Assembly: GCF_030817175.1 (NCBI RefSeq)
Contig: NZ_JAUSYY010000001.1
Span: forward strand, 744,001-808,000
Direction: 5' to 3'
From: Agromyces ramosus
GTDB lineage: Bacteria; Actinomycetota; Actinomycetes; Actinomycetales; Microbacteriaceae
Length of the DNA: 64,000 nucleotides
The notes below the pieces were generated by a model that worked only from the letters and a program-made list of their open reading frames with translations, did not search any database and was not told the DNA's origin. Positions 28,382 through 38,777 of this stretch are shown here, piece by piece. The stretch's first letter is position 1, and every line of letters begins with the position of its first letter. A program made the translations under genes and the position numbers.

Positions 28382-29692
28382 CTACCGGCTGCCGAGTGCG
28401 CCCTCCGCGGCGTCGGAGCCGCGCTGGCCCGCGCCGTACGCGTCCTCGCGGCGGCGCATCCATGCCGCGTACGCACCGGCGATGGCGCCGATTCCCACAG
28501 TGGCGGCGGTGACCATCGCGACGGCCCACGGGTCGGGGCCGACCTCCGCGAGGCGCCCCGGGCCGGCCGCGCCGCCCGACCACCAGGCGAGGAGCCCGAG
28601 CACCATGGCGGCGACCACGGCGGCCGCGACGCCGATCGCCGCGGGCTGCCACCACGGGGCATTCGCCCGCCGCCGGAAGCCGGACACGGAGGAGGCACCG
28701 AGGTCGGCGCCATCGCCGCCACGAACGACCCACGCGCCGACGAAGGCGAAGAGCACCGGCACGATCAGCCAGAGCGCCCCGAGCACCGGCGCACCGCTCG
28801 GCAGCGCCCCGAGGATCGGGATGCCGGGCATCGGGCCGAGCACGGTGCCGCCTGGCGACACCTCAGTGCCGGCGCCGATCGCGAACCCGGGCCCGAGGAG
28901 CCACGCGGCGGCCCAGATGATGAAGTTCGGCACGAGCGAGAGCTCGGCGACGGTGAGCGCGATCCCCCCGTCGATGCCCGCGCCGAGCGATTGCCCGAGG
29001 CCGGCGATGGTCGCGTAGTCGGCGGCGATGAGCACCGCGACGGCGACTGCCGCGACGGTGAGCACGCCGAACGCGGCGCCGGCGCCGATGCGAACGGCGA
29101 CTCGTGCGCCGTCGACGAGCGACGCCGGCAGCAGGGCGAGGGCGCGACGCAGCATGCCACTCGTGGCATCCGCTTCACCGGCCTCACCGAGCGCGCCCGG
29201 AACGGCCCCGATGACCACGCCGAGGGCCATGGCGAATGCCGGCAGCGCCACCGCCTGCCAGAGCGACGGCATCGCCCCTGGGACCTGTGCGGTGAGGGCG
29301 AGCGCGCCACCGACGAGCGCGTAGACGACGATGGCGGCGACGGCACCGGTGAACGCGTGCCCACCGGCGACCGAGCGCACCCCGATGCGGCGCCCGGAGG
29401 CCACCGACATCAGCGCGAAGCCGAGGAGCGCGATCGTGATCGGGAACGGGTCGCCCGCTCCCGGCAGGCCGATGCGGCCCGCGGTCAGCGCGTCGAGCTG
29501 CACCACCACGTCGACCCCGTGGCCGAGGAGCCACACGTCGGCGGCGGCGCGGAGGAACAGCGCGGCGTCGACGGCGAGCCCGAAGTGCACCGCCCACAGC
29601 AGCATGAGCGGCACGAGGACGATGCCGAGGCCGATGAGGGCGGCGACGGATGCCTCGAGGCCGGCCAGCAGGGCGATCGTCGTGCGTCTCAT
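28382..29692 (-). CDS. DUF6350 / PerM-like polytopic membrane protein
   Basis: Integral membrane protein of 436 residues with about nine to ten hydrophobic segments (for example TIALLAGLEASVAALIGLGI, LMLLWAVHFGLAVDAALFL, VAAVAVAVLIAADYATIAGL, VLGALWLIVPVLFAFVGAWV). Its place directly upstream of purN-purH corresponds to Mycobacterium tuberculosis Rv0955 (PerM), implicated in cell division and persistence; the family name rests on this context plus overall character. GGAGGA lies only two bases from ATG 29692, an unusually tight spacing. Molecular activity unknown. Confidence 0.78.
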   Translation of the reverse strand: MRRTTIALLAGLEASVAALIGLGIVLVPLMLLWAVHFGLAVDAALFLRAAADVWLLGHGVDVVVQLDALTAGRIGLPGAGDPFPITIALLGFALMSVASGRRIGVRSVAGGHAFTGAVAAIVVYALVGGALALTAQVPGAMPSLWQAVALPAFAMALGVVIGAVPGALGEAGEADATSGMLRRALALLPASLVDGARVAVRIGAGAAFGVLTVAAVAVAVLIAADYATIAGLGQSLGAGIDGGIALTVAELSLVPNFIIWAAAWLLGPGFAIGAGTEVSPGGTVLGPMPGIPILGALPSGAPVLGALWLIVPVLFAFVGAWVVRGGDGADLGASSVSGFRRRANAPWWQPAAIGVAAAVVAAMVLGLLAWWSGGAAGPGRLAEVGPDPWAVAMVTAATVGIGAIAGAYAAWMRRREDAYGAGQRGSDAAEGALGSR

Positions 29693-29723
29693 TCCTCCGG
29701 GAGCTTAGCCCGGCCCGGCCGCC

Positions 29724-31220
29724 TCAGTCGGCAGGACGTGCGGTCGTGCGCGGAGTCTGCACCTCGATATCGGGCCCTTGGAGGGAACCCCCGGCGGGGA
29801 CGAGCACCTCGGAGGTCTCGGCGTCGACGTCGACGGGCACGACCTCGAGGTCGGCGAGGGCGACCTCCTCCGCCGGCCGGCGCAGCAGTTCCACGAGCAG
29901 CACGGCGATGAGGGCGAGTATCACGGTCGTGACGATCATGCCCGTCGTGACGGGCCGCGACAGGAGCACCGCGACGGATGCCACGACGGCGATGGCGGCG
30001 TACGCGAAGCCCCGCCAGCGATCGAGCCAGATGCCGAACCGGCCCGTCGTGACGCCATGGCTCGCGGCCGAGCGGCGCACGGACGAGAAGCCCGAGTCGG
30101 CGAACCCGCGCACGGCGCGCGCCGGACGTGACGGCCCGGAGAACCACGCGATGAGGGCGACGGACACGCTGAGCACGATCAGGGCGAGGATCGTCGAGAG
30201 CATGAGCTCGAGGAGCCCGTCGTACACGACCTCCGCGGTGTCGGAGGGCATGATCGATGGACTCACGGTGCCGATGAAGAAGGCGCGACCGATGCCGATG
30301 CCGGCCGCGAGGGCGGCCATCGTGAGCGCGAGGCCACCGGCGGTCCAGACGAGCGCGTTCGAGCGGCGCTTCGCGACCAGGACCCCGGCGGCGAGCAGGA
30401 GCAGCACGATCCACGGAAGCCAGGTGCCGACCGCCACCGCGAGCGTGTAGAGCGTTCGGATGAGCACGAAGGCGTCATCCTGCGCGATGACGATGCTGCG
30501 ATCGACCTCGGGGATCGCCGACGCGAAGCCGACGCCCTGGTCGATGAGTCGCTGCTTCACCTCCGCGATGATGGGGCCGAGCTGCACGGAGATGGCGCCC
30601 TCGCCGTCGATCGCGAGGACCGCATCGGGATCGCCCTGAACGGCCGCGATGAACTGGGTGTGGGTGGCGCGGAGTGCTGCCGCCCAGACATCGGCGAACG
30701 CCTCCGACGTCACGACGCGGTCGACGACGCCGGCGACGAGTTGCTGGAGGCCTTGAGCCGCCGGCGCCTCGAGCAGGGTCAGGGCGTCTGCGGCGCGCGG
30801 CGGCAGGTCGAGCGACTTGATGCCGTCGAACACGTCTTTCGTGAGGCCGGGGATGTCGACCTGCTCTTCGATCGCCGCCGTCGCCTGGGCGCCGATGTAC
30901 TCCTGCACCGCGGGCTCCTCGGCCAGGGGTGCGAACGTCGCGACGAACCGCTCGGTGTCGACGAGCTCGAGCCGCGCCCAGGCGCTGATGACCGCGACGG
31001 GCGCGAGCAGCAGCCCGACGACGACGAGCACGATCGCGGCAGCCGTGCGGCCCCACCGTCGGCGCTCCCGTATCGGGGCGACGGATGCCGCGGCATCCGC
31101 TCGGCCCACTCCCGCGGTTTCGACCGTGACGGCGCCAGCCCGCAGCGCCGCGTTCTCCGCCTCGAGCTCGGCGATCCGTGCCTCGAGTTCGCCGCCGTTC
31201 GTCCCGCTCTTTCCGGCCAT
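29724..31220 (-). CDS. Membrane protein with N-terminal coiled coil, function unknown
   Basis: 498 residues. The cytoplasmic N-terminus contains a leucine-zipper-like stretch (GELEARIAELEAENAALRAG), followed by a membrane segment at about 56-76, an external domain of about 190 residues (WARLELVDTERFVATFAPLA onwards, helical, no Cys), three to five further segments (LPWIVLLLLAAGVLVA, TAGGLALTMAALAAGIGIGR, LMLSTILALIVLSVSVALIA, FAYAAIAVVASVAVLL, GMIVTTVILALIAVLLVELL) and a charged tail. ATG 31220 follows a G-rich ribosome site and is preferred to GTG 31268. An 18-bp perfect palindrome built from GGATGCC/GGCATCC is embedded at 31082-31099. No family was recognised. Confidence 0.75.
   Translation of the reverse strand: MAGKSGTNGGELEARIAELEAENAALRAGAVTVETAGVGRADAAASVAPIRERRRWGRTAAAIVLVVVGLLLAPVAVISAWARLELVDTERFVATFAPLAEEPAVQEYIGAQATAAIEEQVDIPGLTKDVFDGIKSLDLPPRAADALTLLEAPAAQGLQQLVAGVVDRVVTSEAFADVWAAALRATHTQFIAAVQGDPDAVLAIDGEGAISVQLGPIIAEVKQRLIDQGVGFASAIPEVDRSIVIAQDDAFVLIRTLYTLAVAVGTWLPWIVLLLLAAGVLVAKRRSNALVWTAGGLALTMAALAAGIGIGRAFFIGTVSPSIMPSDTAEVVYDGLLELMLSTILALIVLSVSVALIAWFSGPSRPARAVRGFADSGFSSVRRSAASHGVTTGRFGIWLDRWRGFAYAAIAVVASVAVLLSRPVTTGMIVTTVILALIAVLLVELLRRPAEEVALADLEVVPVDVDAETSEVLVPAGGSLQGPDIEVQTPRTTARPAD
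31082..31099. repeat. Intragenic copy of the GGATGCC-GGCATCC palindrome
   Basis: CGGATGCCGCGGCATCCG is a perfect 18-bp palindrome inside the coding region; its 16-bp core also forms the centre of the icd terminator at 3209-3224 region. Here it encodes Ala-Ser-Ala-type residues, so it is not a terminator. Confidence 0.8.
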
Positions 31221-31272
31221 GAGACCCCCCTCAGCATGACGATAGACCTCGGGGGTGCTCTTCCGCACCGAT

Positions 31273-31830
31273 TCAGTGGATGACGGCCTTCAAGACGATC
31301 ATGGCGATCCCGAACGCAGCGGTCGCGAGGGCGCCGACCACCTGCATGGGCCACGGGGCGCCGCGCCGACGGAAGGCGATGAACCCCAGCACCGCGAGCA
31401 CGATGACCCCCGACCAGAGCGCGGCCCACAGGGCGAGCGGGTCGGGGATCGCCCTCGTCGCGCCGAGCAGCAGGATGAACGCCGGAATGAGCGCCGAGGC
31501 GAGCAGCCCGAGCGATCTCCGGAGCGCGCTGCGGAAGGCGTCGCGAAGCCCGACGATGCGATCGTGGTCGAGCCCGTGGTGGGCGACGGTGCCGGCGTAG
31601 AGATGCGCCGCCCAGAACACGATCACGGTCACGACGACGGTCCAGAACACGCTCCATGAGCTCGCGCCGTGGCCCCCCGAAGCGACGATCATGCCCGAGA
31701 CGAGAATGACGCCGTAGACGGATTCCTCGGTGACGAACGCTGCACGCACGAGCGGGCTCGGCTTGTGTGCGGGACGACCGCCCAGGACTGCCGAATCGCC
31801 GGTCGCTGCATCCGGGGACGTCTCGTTCAT
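31273..31830 (-). CDS. Small polytopic membrane protein, function unknown
   Basis: 185 residues from ATG 31830 (MNETSPDAATG). After a polar N-terminus of about 30 residues there are four to five hydrophobic segments: SVYGVILVSGMIVASGGHGA, FWTVVVTVIVFWAAHLYAG, LLASALIPAFILLLGATRAI, LALWAALWSGVIVLAVLGFI and VVGALATAAFGIAMIVLKAV. A conserved-looking HHGLDHDRIVGLRDA loop lies between segments two and three. No ribosome site is evident and translation may be leaderless. It is 52 bases upstream of the coiled-coil membrane protein gene, same strand. No family recognised with confidence. Confidence 0.7.
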   Translation of the reverse strand: MNETSPDAATGDSAVLGGRPAHKPSPLVRAAFVTEESVYGVILVSGMIVASGGHGASSWSVFWTVVVTVIVFWAAHLYAGTVAHHGLDHDRIVGLRDAFRSALRRSLGLLASALIPAFILLLGATRAIPDPLALWAALWSGVIVLAVLGFIAFRRRGAPWPMQVVGALATAAFGIAMIVLKAVIH

Positions 31831-31986
31831 GCGTCCAACTGTCTCATGACGGGGCCTCCGACAGGGCGGGTTCACGCCATGGCGCTCACTCGCCGCGGTG
31901 GTCGATTGACCCGAGAGCCGCCGCGCTGGGAGATTCGGACGCGAGTTCGAGGAGCCTCAGGATCACCGGGTCCGCTCCCCGCTCGA

Positions 31987-32009
31987 ACCGGCGTCGACCT
32001 GACGCCGGT
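31987..32009 (+). promoter_or_regulatory. 5' leader hairpin of subtilase gene
   Basis: ACCGGCGTC, 5-base loop, GACGCCGGT: a perfect 9-bp stem ending about 14 bases before the TAGGAG ribosome site of the subtilase gene. It might stabilise or regulate the message; no matching system was recognised. Confidence 0.35.
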
Positions 32010-32032
32010 CCTGACCCTCGTCTAGGAGCACG

Positions 32033-35000
32033 ATGAGAACACGCAAGAAGCTGGTCGGCGCCGCATCCGCGGCACTGATCTCCGCCGCGATGATGCTCGC
32101 GCCGATCGGGGCAGCCACCGCGTCGCCCACATCGCCCCCCGACCAGGGATCCTCGGCCACCCCCGACCCCGACGGGCCGTTCGCCCCTGGCCGGCCCGGC
32201 GCCGCGGACCCCCGAGATCCATCCGCTGGAATCGGACAGCACGCGACCGGCGAGCCGCAGCTCTACGAGCCCGAGGCGGATTCCGGCTTCCACCCGATCG
32301 ACTCGACCGGGTCCTCCGACGATGCCGCCGAGAAGCTCGGCCAAGCCGACACCAGACTCCTGCAGCAGGCGCAGATCGAGGAGACGACCACCGTCACCGT
32401 CATGATGCTCGCCCGCAAGGGGGCGACCGACGACGTCGTCACGGCCGTCCGCGAAGCGGGCGGAACCGTCGGATCGGTGACCGAGAAGCTGGGCTACGTG
32501 CGGGCCGCCGTGCCCACCGACAGCGTCTCCACCCTGGCCGGCTTGTCGGCCGTCAAGGCGATCGACCTCAACCGCACGTACCGGATACCCGTCCCCGACC
32601 TGAGAACGGGCATCGCCCCGACGCGGTCCGCACGTGACGCCGGGCCGAGCGCCCCGGACGCGAGCACGCCCGGCGCGAACCCGTACCTGCCCATCGACGA
32701 GACCGGCGCCACCTCGTTCGTGGAGGCGAACCCGGAATGGGATGGTCGAGGCACCGTCGTCGGCGTGCTGGACACGGGCGTCGACGTCGGACACCCGGCG
32801 CTGCAGAAGACCAGCGACGGCAAGCCCAAGATCATCGACTGGGTCACCGCGACCGATCCGCTTCTGGACGGTGACGGCTCGTGGGTCGAGATGTCGATCC
32901 CGAAGAGCGGCCCCTCGTTCACGTACAGGGGCGACACCTGGAGCGCGCCCGCCGGGGACTTCCTGCTGGGCGTCTTCTACGAGTACTCGACCTCGGGCAG
33001 CGACTTCGCGGGCGATCTCAACGGGAACGGCGACGTCTGGGACGCCTTCGGGGTGCTCTACGAGCCGTCGACCCACAAGATCTGGGTCGATGCCGACAAC
33101 GACAAGGACTTCACCGACGCGCCGGCCATGGCGCCGTACGCGATCGACCAGCAGGTGGACCACTTCGGCGTCGACGAGCCGACCACCCCCGAGAACGAAC
33201 GGATCCCCTTCGTCGTGGAGTACCGCGACGACGTCGACCTCTCTCCCATCGGCAACGACGGCGCGACCGGCACCTACGTCAACATCGGTCTCCCGGCCGC
33301 CTCGCACGGAACCCACGTGGCGGGCATCGTCGCCGCGACCTCGATGTTCGGCGGCGAGATGCACGGCGCCGCCCCCGGCGCGCAGATCGTCTCCTCCCGC
33401 GCCTGCACCTTCGACGGCGGCTGCACCCAGGCCGCGCTCACCGAGGGCATGATCGACCTGGTGCTCAACCGCGACGTCGACGTCGTCAACCTGTCGATCG
33501 GCGGACTGCCGGCACTCAACGACGGCTCCGACGTGGTCTCCGACCTGTACGACCAGCTCATCGACGAGTACGACGTGCAGATCGTCATCGCCGCCGGCAA
33601 CGACGGCCTGGGCAGCAACACCGTCAGCTCGCCCTCGGTGGCCGGCCAGGCCATCTCGGTCGCGGCATCGGTCAGCTCCCGCACCTGGTGGGCCGACTAC
33701 GGGGCCACGGTGACCGCTGCGCAGGGAATCTTCGGGTTCTCCTCACGTGGCCCTGCCGAGAACGGCGCCCTGGCGCCGCAGGTCTCGGCCCCCGGTGCGG
33801 CGGTCTCGTCGATCCCGATGTGGCTGCCCGGCCAGCCCGTCCCCGAGGCCGGATACGGGCTTCCCGCCGGGTACGGCATGGCCAACGGCACCTCCATGGC
33901 GGCGCCACAGGTCGCAGGGTCCGCGGCGCTGCTCCTGTCGGCTGCGAAGGCCGACTCGGTACCGGTTTCCGCGGCCGCGCTGAAGACCGCCCTCATCGGG
34001 ACGGCGAGCCTGATCCCCGGCATCCCCACGACGGCGCAGGGTGCCGGCATCGTCGACACGGTCGCCGCCTGGAGAGAGCTGGCCGCGACGGTCTCGGTCA
34101 ACACCCTCGAGGTCTCCGCCCCCGTGTGCAGCTCGCTGTCCGGCCTCCTCGAGACGCCGCACACCGGAGCAGGTGTCTACAACCGGTGCCTGCCCGAGGA
34201 GGGCGGTCAGGTGACGGGTGACGAGAAGACCTACAAGGTGGGCGTCACCCGTACGACCGGTGCCGACAAGAGCATCGTCCACCGCGTCGGGTGGATCGGC
34301 AACGACGGAACGTTCAGCGCCCGCACCAGCCTGCCCCTGCAGAAGGGCAAGGCCGCCAGTGTCACCGTGACCGCGACCGCGAAGGCGTCCGGGGTTCACA
34401 GCGCGATCATGACCGTCGACGACCCGGCGACGGCCGGCATCGACCAGTTCGTCCCGGTCACCGTTCTCGCGACGACGCCGCTGGCGCGCCCCGACTACTC
34501 GGTGACGGATTCGGGCACGCTCCCGCGCGGCGGAAGCACCTCGCTGCTGGTCCCGGTCCCTCCGGGCGTCGAAGCGCTGCAGATGACGCTCGAGGGAATC
34601 GCGGACGGCAGCCAGGTCCGCATCCTGCCCATCGACCCGGATGGCATTCCCGCAGATTCGAACGCCAGCGACCACTGCTACACCGCCTACGCCGATCCGG
34701 GCAACTGCGACGCCACCGCAAGGCCGGTGTATCGACCCAAGCCGGGCATCTGGGAGTTCGTCATCGAGGCGCGTCGCACCTCGGGCACCGACGCCAACAC
34801 GTACACCGCGGAGGTCTCGCTGCAGGGCATGAGCGTGGAGCCGGGATCGACCACACTCGACTCGGTGACGATGAACGAGCCGACCGAGGTCGGCATGTCG
34901 GGCACGAACACCTTCGGTCCCGTCGATGCGCATGTCGCGACCGGTGAGATCGGCACTGTCGTCGATCTGTTCTCGACGGTCGCGCAGGGAGAGGTCACCG

Positions 35001-36433
35001 CCAACCAGCTGTACGTCCCGCGTGGGGCGACCCGGCTGGATCTGACGCTCACCCCGAGAGCGGACGCCGATCTGGATTTCTACGTGTACTTCGGCGGACG
35101 TGCGGTCGGTCAGAGCACGGCGACCGGCAACGCAGCGGAGCGCATCGTCATCGACGATCCGCAGCCTGGCACCTACTACGTCGTGGTCGCCGGACTCAGC
35201 GTCCCCGCAGAGGGCGTCACGTTCGACTATCACCAGGAGATGTTCTCGAAGGGGCAGGGCACCGTTGCACCGAAGTCCGAGGCGACGTTCGAGCTGTCCG
35301 CGGGCGAGTCCATGCCGGTCGACGGCGCGCTGACCGTCAGCGCCCGTCAGCTGACCGGCGCGCCGATGGTCGGCCGAGTGAGGGTGGCCAACGAGTACGG
35401 CACGATCATCGGCGCGGCGAGCGTCGAGATCACCACCGTGGAGGTCCCTCAGCTCGATGTCGTCAGCTGGGCTCCGCCGTTCGTCGGAGCTGAGATGACC
35501 GACGGCGGCGTCGCCGCGGGCGACCGGCAGTACGAGGGCCGGATGACGCCGACCACCTGGACCGCGGAGGACGGCCTGGTGAACCTGGCCCTCGAAGACC
35601 GCGAGTACGGTGCGGCGCTCGGCATCAACGAGGACCGGACGGCCGTGGGGGTCGTGACCGACAGCGCCGGGAACTTCCTTCCCTCCCTGTGGGCCGCGGA
35701 CGGGTCGCTCACGGTGATCGGCATGCCTGGCTGGCGGCCGTACTCGAATGGCTACGCGACCGCGGTGAACGACGAGGGTGTCGTCGCCGGGTTCGCCGAA
35801 CTCCTCCAGCAGGATCCCGACGGCGCGTGGCACAGCTACAGCGAGGGGTACGCGCGCACTCCTGACGGGACGTTCGGCAAGCTCGAGCACTTGTCGTCCA
35901 ACCCCTCGGGAACCCAGCCGCGTGCCATCAACGCTGCCGGGACGGTCGTCGGCAACTCCCTCGCCGAGGACGACGCACCGCATGCGGTGACGTGGGATGC
36001 CGCGACCGGCGCCGTGCGCGACCTCGGCACTCTCCCGGGTCAGTGGACGGCGCAGGCCATGGACGTGAACGCGACCGGCACCGTCGTGGGAACGAGCGGT
36101 GACGACGCGTTCGCGTGGACCGAGGCGAACGGGATGACGCGTCTCGCCGACTACGGGTTCGACGCGACCGCGGAGAAGGTGACCGACGACGGTTGGGTCC
36201 TCGGCACGGTCGAGCTCGAACCGTACTTCGCCGTCGCAGCGATGTGGGATCCCCAGGGCCGGCTCTGGGATCTCTCGGGCATGATCCCCGTCGAGGACGG
36301 CGGCTGGTTCCTGCCGACCTACAGCTTCGACATCAACAACCGGCACCAGCTGATGCTCTATGGAGAAGGAGGACCCGATTCTGCGCCGTCCAGCACGGTG
36401 ATGCTGAGCATCCCCGCCGGACTGCGCGAGTAG
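32033..36433 (+). CDS. Secreted subtilisin-like serine protease (S8) with HAF-repeat C-terminus
   Basis: Exported protease of 1466 residues. Signal peptide at about 1-31 ending AATASP; inhibitor-like prodomain to about 190; S8 catalytic domain at about 225-690 with Asp247 (VVGVLDTGVD), His425 (SHGTHVAG), oxyanion Asn523 (AAGNDG) and Ser621 (NGTSMAAPQVAG). About 178 residues separate Asp and His, far more than in subtilisin and similar to TPPII-like S8 members. Then come beta-rich domains and, from about 1170, HAF-type repeats (AVNDEGVVAGFA, AINAAGTVVGNS, DVNATGTVVGTS, and DLGTLPG). No sortase motif or terminal membrane helix, so it is probably released. TAGGAG precedes ATG 32033. Leucine codons include many CTG where neighbours prefer CTC, a possible sign of transfer. 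Confidence 0.92.
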   Translation: MRTRKKLVGAASAALISAAMMLAPIGAATASPTSPPDQGSSATPDPDGPFAPGRPGAADPRDPSAGIGQHATGEPQLYEPEADSGFHPIDSTGSSDDAAEKLGQADTRLLQQAQIEETTTVTVMMLARKGATDDVVTAVREAGGTVGSVTEKLGYVRAAVPTDSVSTLAGLSAVKAIDLNRTYRIPVPDLRTGIAPTRSARDAGPSAPDASTPGANPYLPIDETGATSFVEANPEWDGRGTVVGVLDTGVDVGHPALQKTSDGKPKIIDWVTATDPLLDGDGSWVEMSIPKSGPSFTYRGDTWSAPAGDFLLGVFYEYSTSGSDFAGDLNGNGDVWDAFGVLYEPSTHKIWVDADNDKDFTDAPAMAPYAIDQQVDHFGVDEPTTPENERIPFVVEYRDDVDLSPIGNDGATGTYVNIGLPAASHGTHVAGIVAATSMFGGEMHGAAPGAQIVSSRACTFDGGCTQAALTEGMIDLVLNRDVDVVNLSIGGLPALNDGSDVVSDLYDQLIDEYDVQIVIAAGNDGLGSNTVSSPSVAGQAISVAASVSSRTWWADYGATVTAAQGIFGFSSRGPAENGALAPQVSAPGAAVSSIPMWLPGQPVPEAGYGLPAGYGMANGTSMAAPQVAGSAALLLSAAKADSVPVSAAALKTALIGTASLIPGIPTTAQGAGIVDTVAAWRELAATVSVNTLEVSAPVCSSLSGLLETPHTGAGVYNRCLPEEGGQVTGDEKTYKVGVTRTTGADKSIVHRVGWIGNDGTFSARTSLPLQKGKAASVTVTATAKASGVHSAIMTVDDPATAGIDQFVPVTVLATTPLARPDYSVTDSGTLPRGGSTSLLVPVPPGVEALQMTLEGIADGSQVRILPIDPDGIPADSNASDHCYTAYADPGNCDATARPVYRPKPGIWEFVIEARRTSGTDANTYTAEVSLQGMSVEPGSTTLDSVTMNEPTEVGMSGTNTFGPVDAHVATGEIGTVVDLFSTVAQGEVTANQLYVPRGATRLDLTLTPRADADLDFYVYFGGRAVGQSTATGNAAERIVIDDPQPGTYYVVVAGLSVPAEGVTFDYHQEMFSKGQGTVAPKSEATFELSAGESMPVDGALTVSARQLTGAPMVGRVRVANEYGTIIGAASVEITTVEVPQLDVVSWAPPFVGAEMTDGGVAAGDRQYEGRMTPTTWTAEDGLVNLALEDREYGAALGINEDRTAVGVVTDSAGNFLPSLWAADGSLTVIGMPGWRPYSNGYATAVNDEGVVAGFAELLQQDPDGAWHSYSEGYARTPDGTFGKLEHLSSNPSGTQPRAINAAGTVVGNSLAEDDAPHAVTWDAATGAVRDLGTLPGQWTAQAMDVNATGTVVGTSGDDAFAWTEANGMTRLADYGFDATAEKVTDDGWVLGTVELEPYFAVAAMWDPQGRLWDLSGMIPVEDGGWFLPTYSFDINNRHQLMLYGEGGPDSAPSSTVMLSIPAGLRE

Positions 36434-36451
36434 TCTCTTCGCCACACCATC

Positions 36452-36487
36452 GAGAAGGCCCCGCCGGCAAGCCGGCGGGGCCTTCTC
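36452..36487. terminator. Strong bidirectional terminator between subtilase and sucD
   Basis: Perfect 17-bp stem (GAGAAGGCCCCGCCGGC at 36452-36468 and its complement at 36471-36487) with a 2-base centre, between two convergent genes. The A-rich and T-containing flanks (CATCGAGAAGG, CCTTCTCCTG) are symmetrical, suiting both directions. Confidence 0.9.
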
Positions 36488-36498
36488 CTGTGCATCGA

Positions 36499-37413
<915 letters not shown>

Positions 37414-37417
37414 TTAC

Positions 37418-38584
37418 TTACGCGGCGTTCGCCAGCTCGGCGGCCTTGTCGGCGCCCTGGTCCATGTTCTCGGCGAGCGTCACCAGCGGGTGGTTCGCCT
37501 CGGCGAGGATGCGGCGACCCTCTTCGACGTTGTTGCCGTCGAGTCGCACGACGAGCGGCTTGTTCGCGGCAGAGCCGAGTTCGGCGAGCGCACCCACGAT
37601 GCCCTTGGCGACCTGGTCGCACGCGGTGATGCCGCCGAAGACGTTGACGAAGACACTCTTGACCTGCGGGTCGCCGAGGATGACGTCGAGACCGGCGGCC
37701 ATGACCTCGGCGGAGGCGCCGCCGCCGATGTCGAGGAAGTTCGCGGGCTTCACGCCGCCGTGGTTCTCGCCGGCGTATGCGACGACGTCGAGCGTCGACA
37801 TGACGAGGCCCGCGCCGTTGCCGATGATGCCGACCTCGCCGTCGAGCTTCACGTAGTTCAGGTCGGCAGCCTTCGCCTTGGCCTCGAGCGGGTCGGCCGC
37901 AGCCTTGTCTTCGAGGAGCGCGTGGCCGGCGTGACGGAACTCGGCGTTCTCGTCGAGCGAGACCTTGCCGTCGAGCGCGACGATGTTGCCGTCTTCGTCG
38001 AGGATGAGGGGGTTCACCTCGACGAGGGTCGCGTCTTCCTTGTCGTAGACCTCGTAGAGCTTCACGAACGCGTCGGCGACCTTGTCGACGAGCTCGGCGG
38101 GGAAGTTCGCGGCGACCGCGATCTCGCGGGCCTTCTCGATCGTGACGCCCGCGATGGGGTCGACCTCGATGCGCGCGAGCGCCTCGGGCTTCTCGACCGC
38201 GAGGACCTCGATCTCCATGCCGCCCTCGACGCTCGTGAGCGAGAGGTACGAGCGGTTGGCCCGGTCGAGGAGCACGGAGAAGTAGAACTCCTGCGCGATC
38301 TTCGCGCCGCCCGCGACCATGACGCGCTTGACGACGTGGCCCTTGATGTCGAGGCCGAGGATGGCCTTCGCCGCCTCGTACGCCTCGTCGGGGTTCTTCG
38401 CGACCTTGACGCCGCCCGCCTTGCCGCGGCCACCGGTCTTCACCTGGGCCTTGACCACGACCACGCCGCCGAGCTGCTCGGCCGCGGCGCGAACCTCGTC
38501 GGGGGTGTCGGCCACGATGCCCGGGAGCACCGGGACCCCGTAGTGCTCGAACAGGTCTCTGGCCTGGTACTCGTAAAGATCCAC
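37418..38584 (-). CDS. sucC: Succinyl-CoA synthetase (ADP-forming) beta subunit
   Basis: Nucleotide-binding partner of SucD, converting succinyl-CoA, ADP and phosphate to succinate, CoA and ATP. 388 residues: [21 protein letters not shown]-terminus, ATP-grasp region ([20 protein letters not shown]), metal site [20 protein letters not shown] and C-terminal CoA-ligase domain with [19 protein letters not shown] start at 38584 with GGAAG upstream. First gene of the sucCD operon, headed by an inverted repeat shared with icd. Confidence 0.97.
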   Translation of the reverse strand: MDLYEYQARDLFEHYGVPVLPGIVADTPDEVRAAAEQLGGVVVVKAQVKTGGRGKAGGVKVAKNPDEAYEAAKAILGLDIKGHVVKRVMVAGGAKIAQEFYFSVLLDRANRSYLSLTSVEGGMEIEVLAVEKPEALARIEVDPIAGVTIEKAREIAVAANFPAELVDKVADAFVKLYEVYDKEDATLVEVNPLILDEDGNIVALDGKVSLDENAEFRHAGHALLEDKAAADPLEAKAKAADLNYVKLDGEVGIIGNGAGLVMSTLDVVAYAGENHGGVKPANFLDIGGGASAEVMAAGLDVILGDPQVKSVFVNVFGGITACDQVAKGIVGALAELGSAANKPLVVRLDGNNVEEGRRILAEANHPLVTLAENMDQGADKAAELANAA

Positions 38585-38643
38585 GCTCTACTTCCAATCG
38601 ATCCGCACGCGCGGTCGCGCACAGGGGCTGGTGGGGTGTGGCC

Positions 38644-38671
38644 CGGCCGAAGGTCTCTCGAAGTCGAGATA
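38644..38671 (-). promoter_or_regulatory. Candidate TCA-cycle operator upstream of sucCD
   Basis: Inverted repeat TCTCGA-AG-TCGAGA (38656-38669) with CGGCCGAA at 38644-38651; on the minus strand it reads TATCTCGACTTCGAGA, nearly identical to the icd site TATCTCGACATCGAGA. It lies 72-87 bases before the sucC start. Confidence 0.6.
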
Positions 38672-38777
38672 CGCGGGGCCGACGACCATGGTACTCCCCC
38701 TCGATGAGGCGACCGAACCGGGCAGTGGTCAGCGCAACCCGCTGGCGTGCTGCACAGCCCGATGCGAGACTGGCGTG

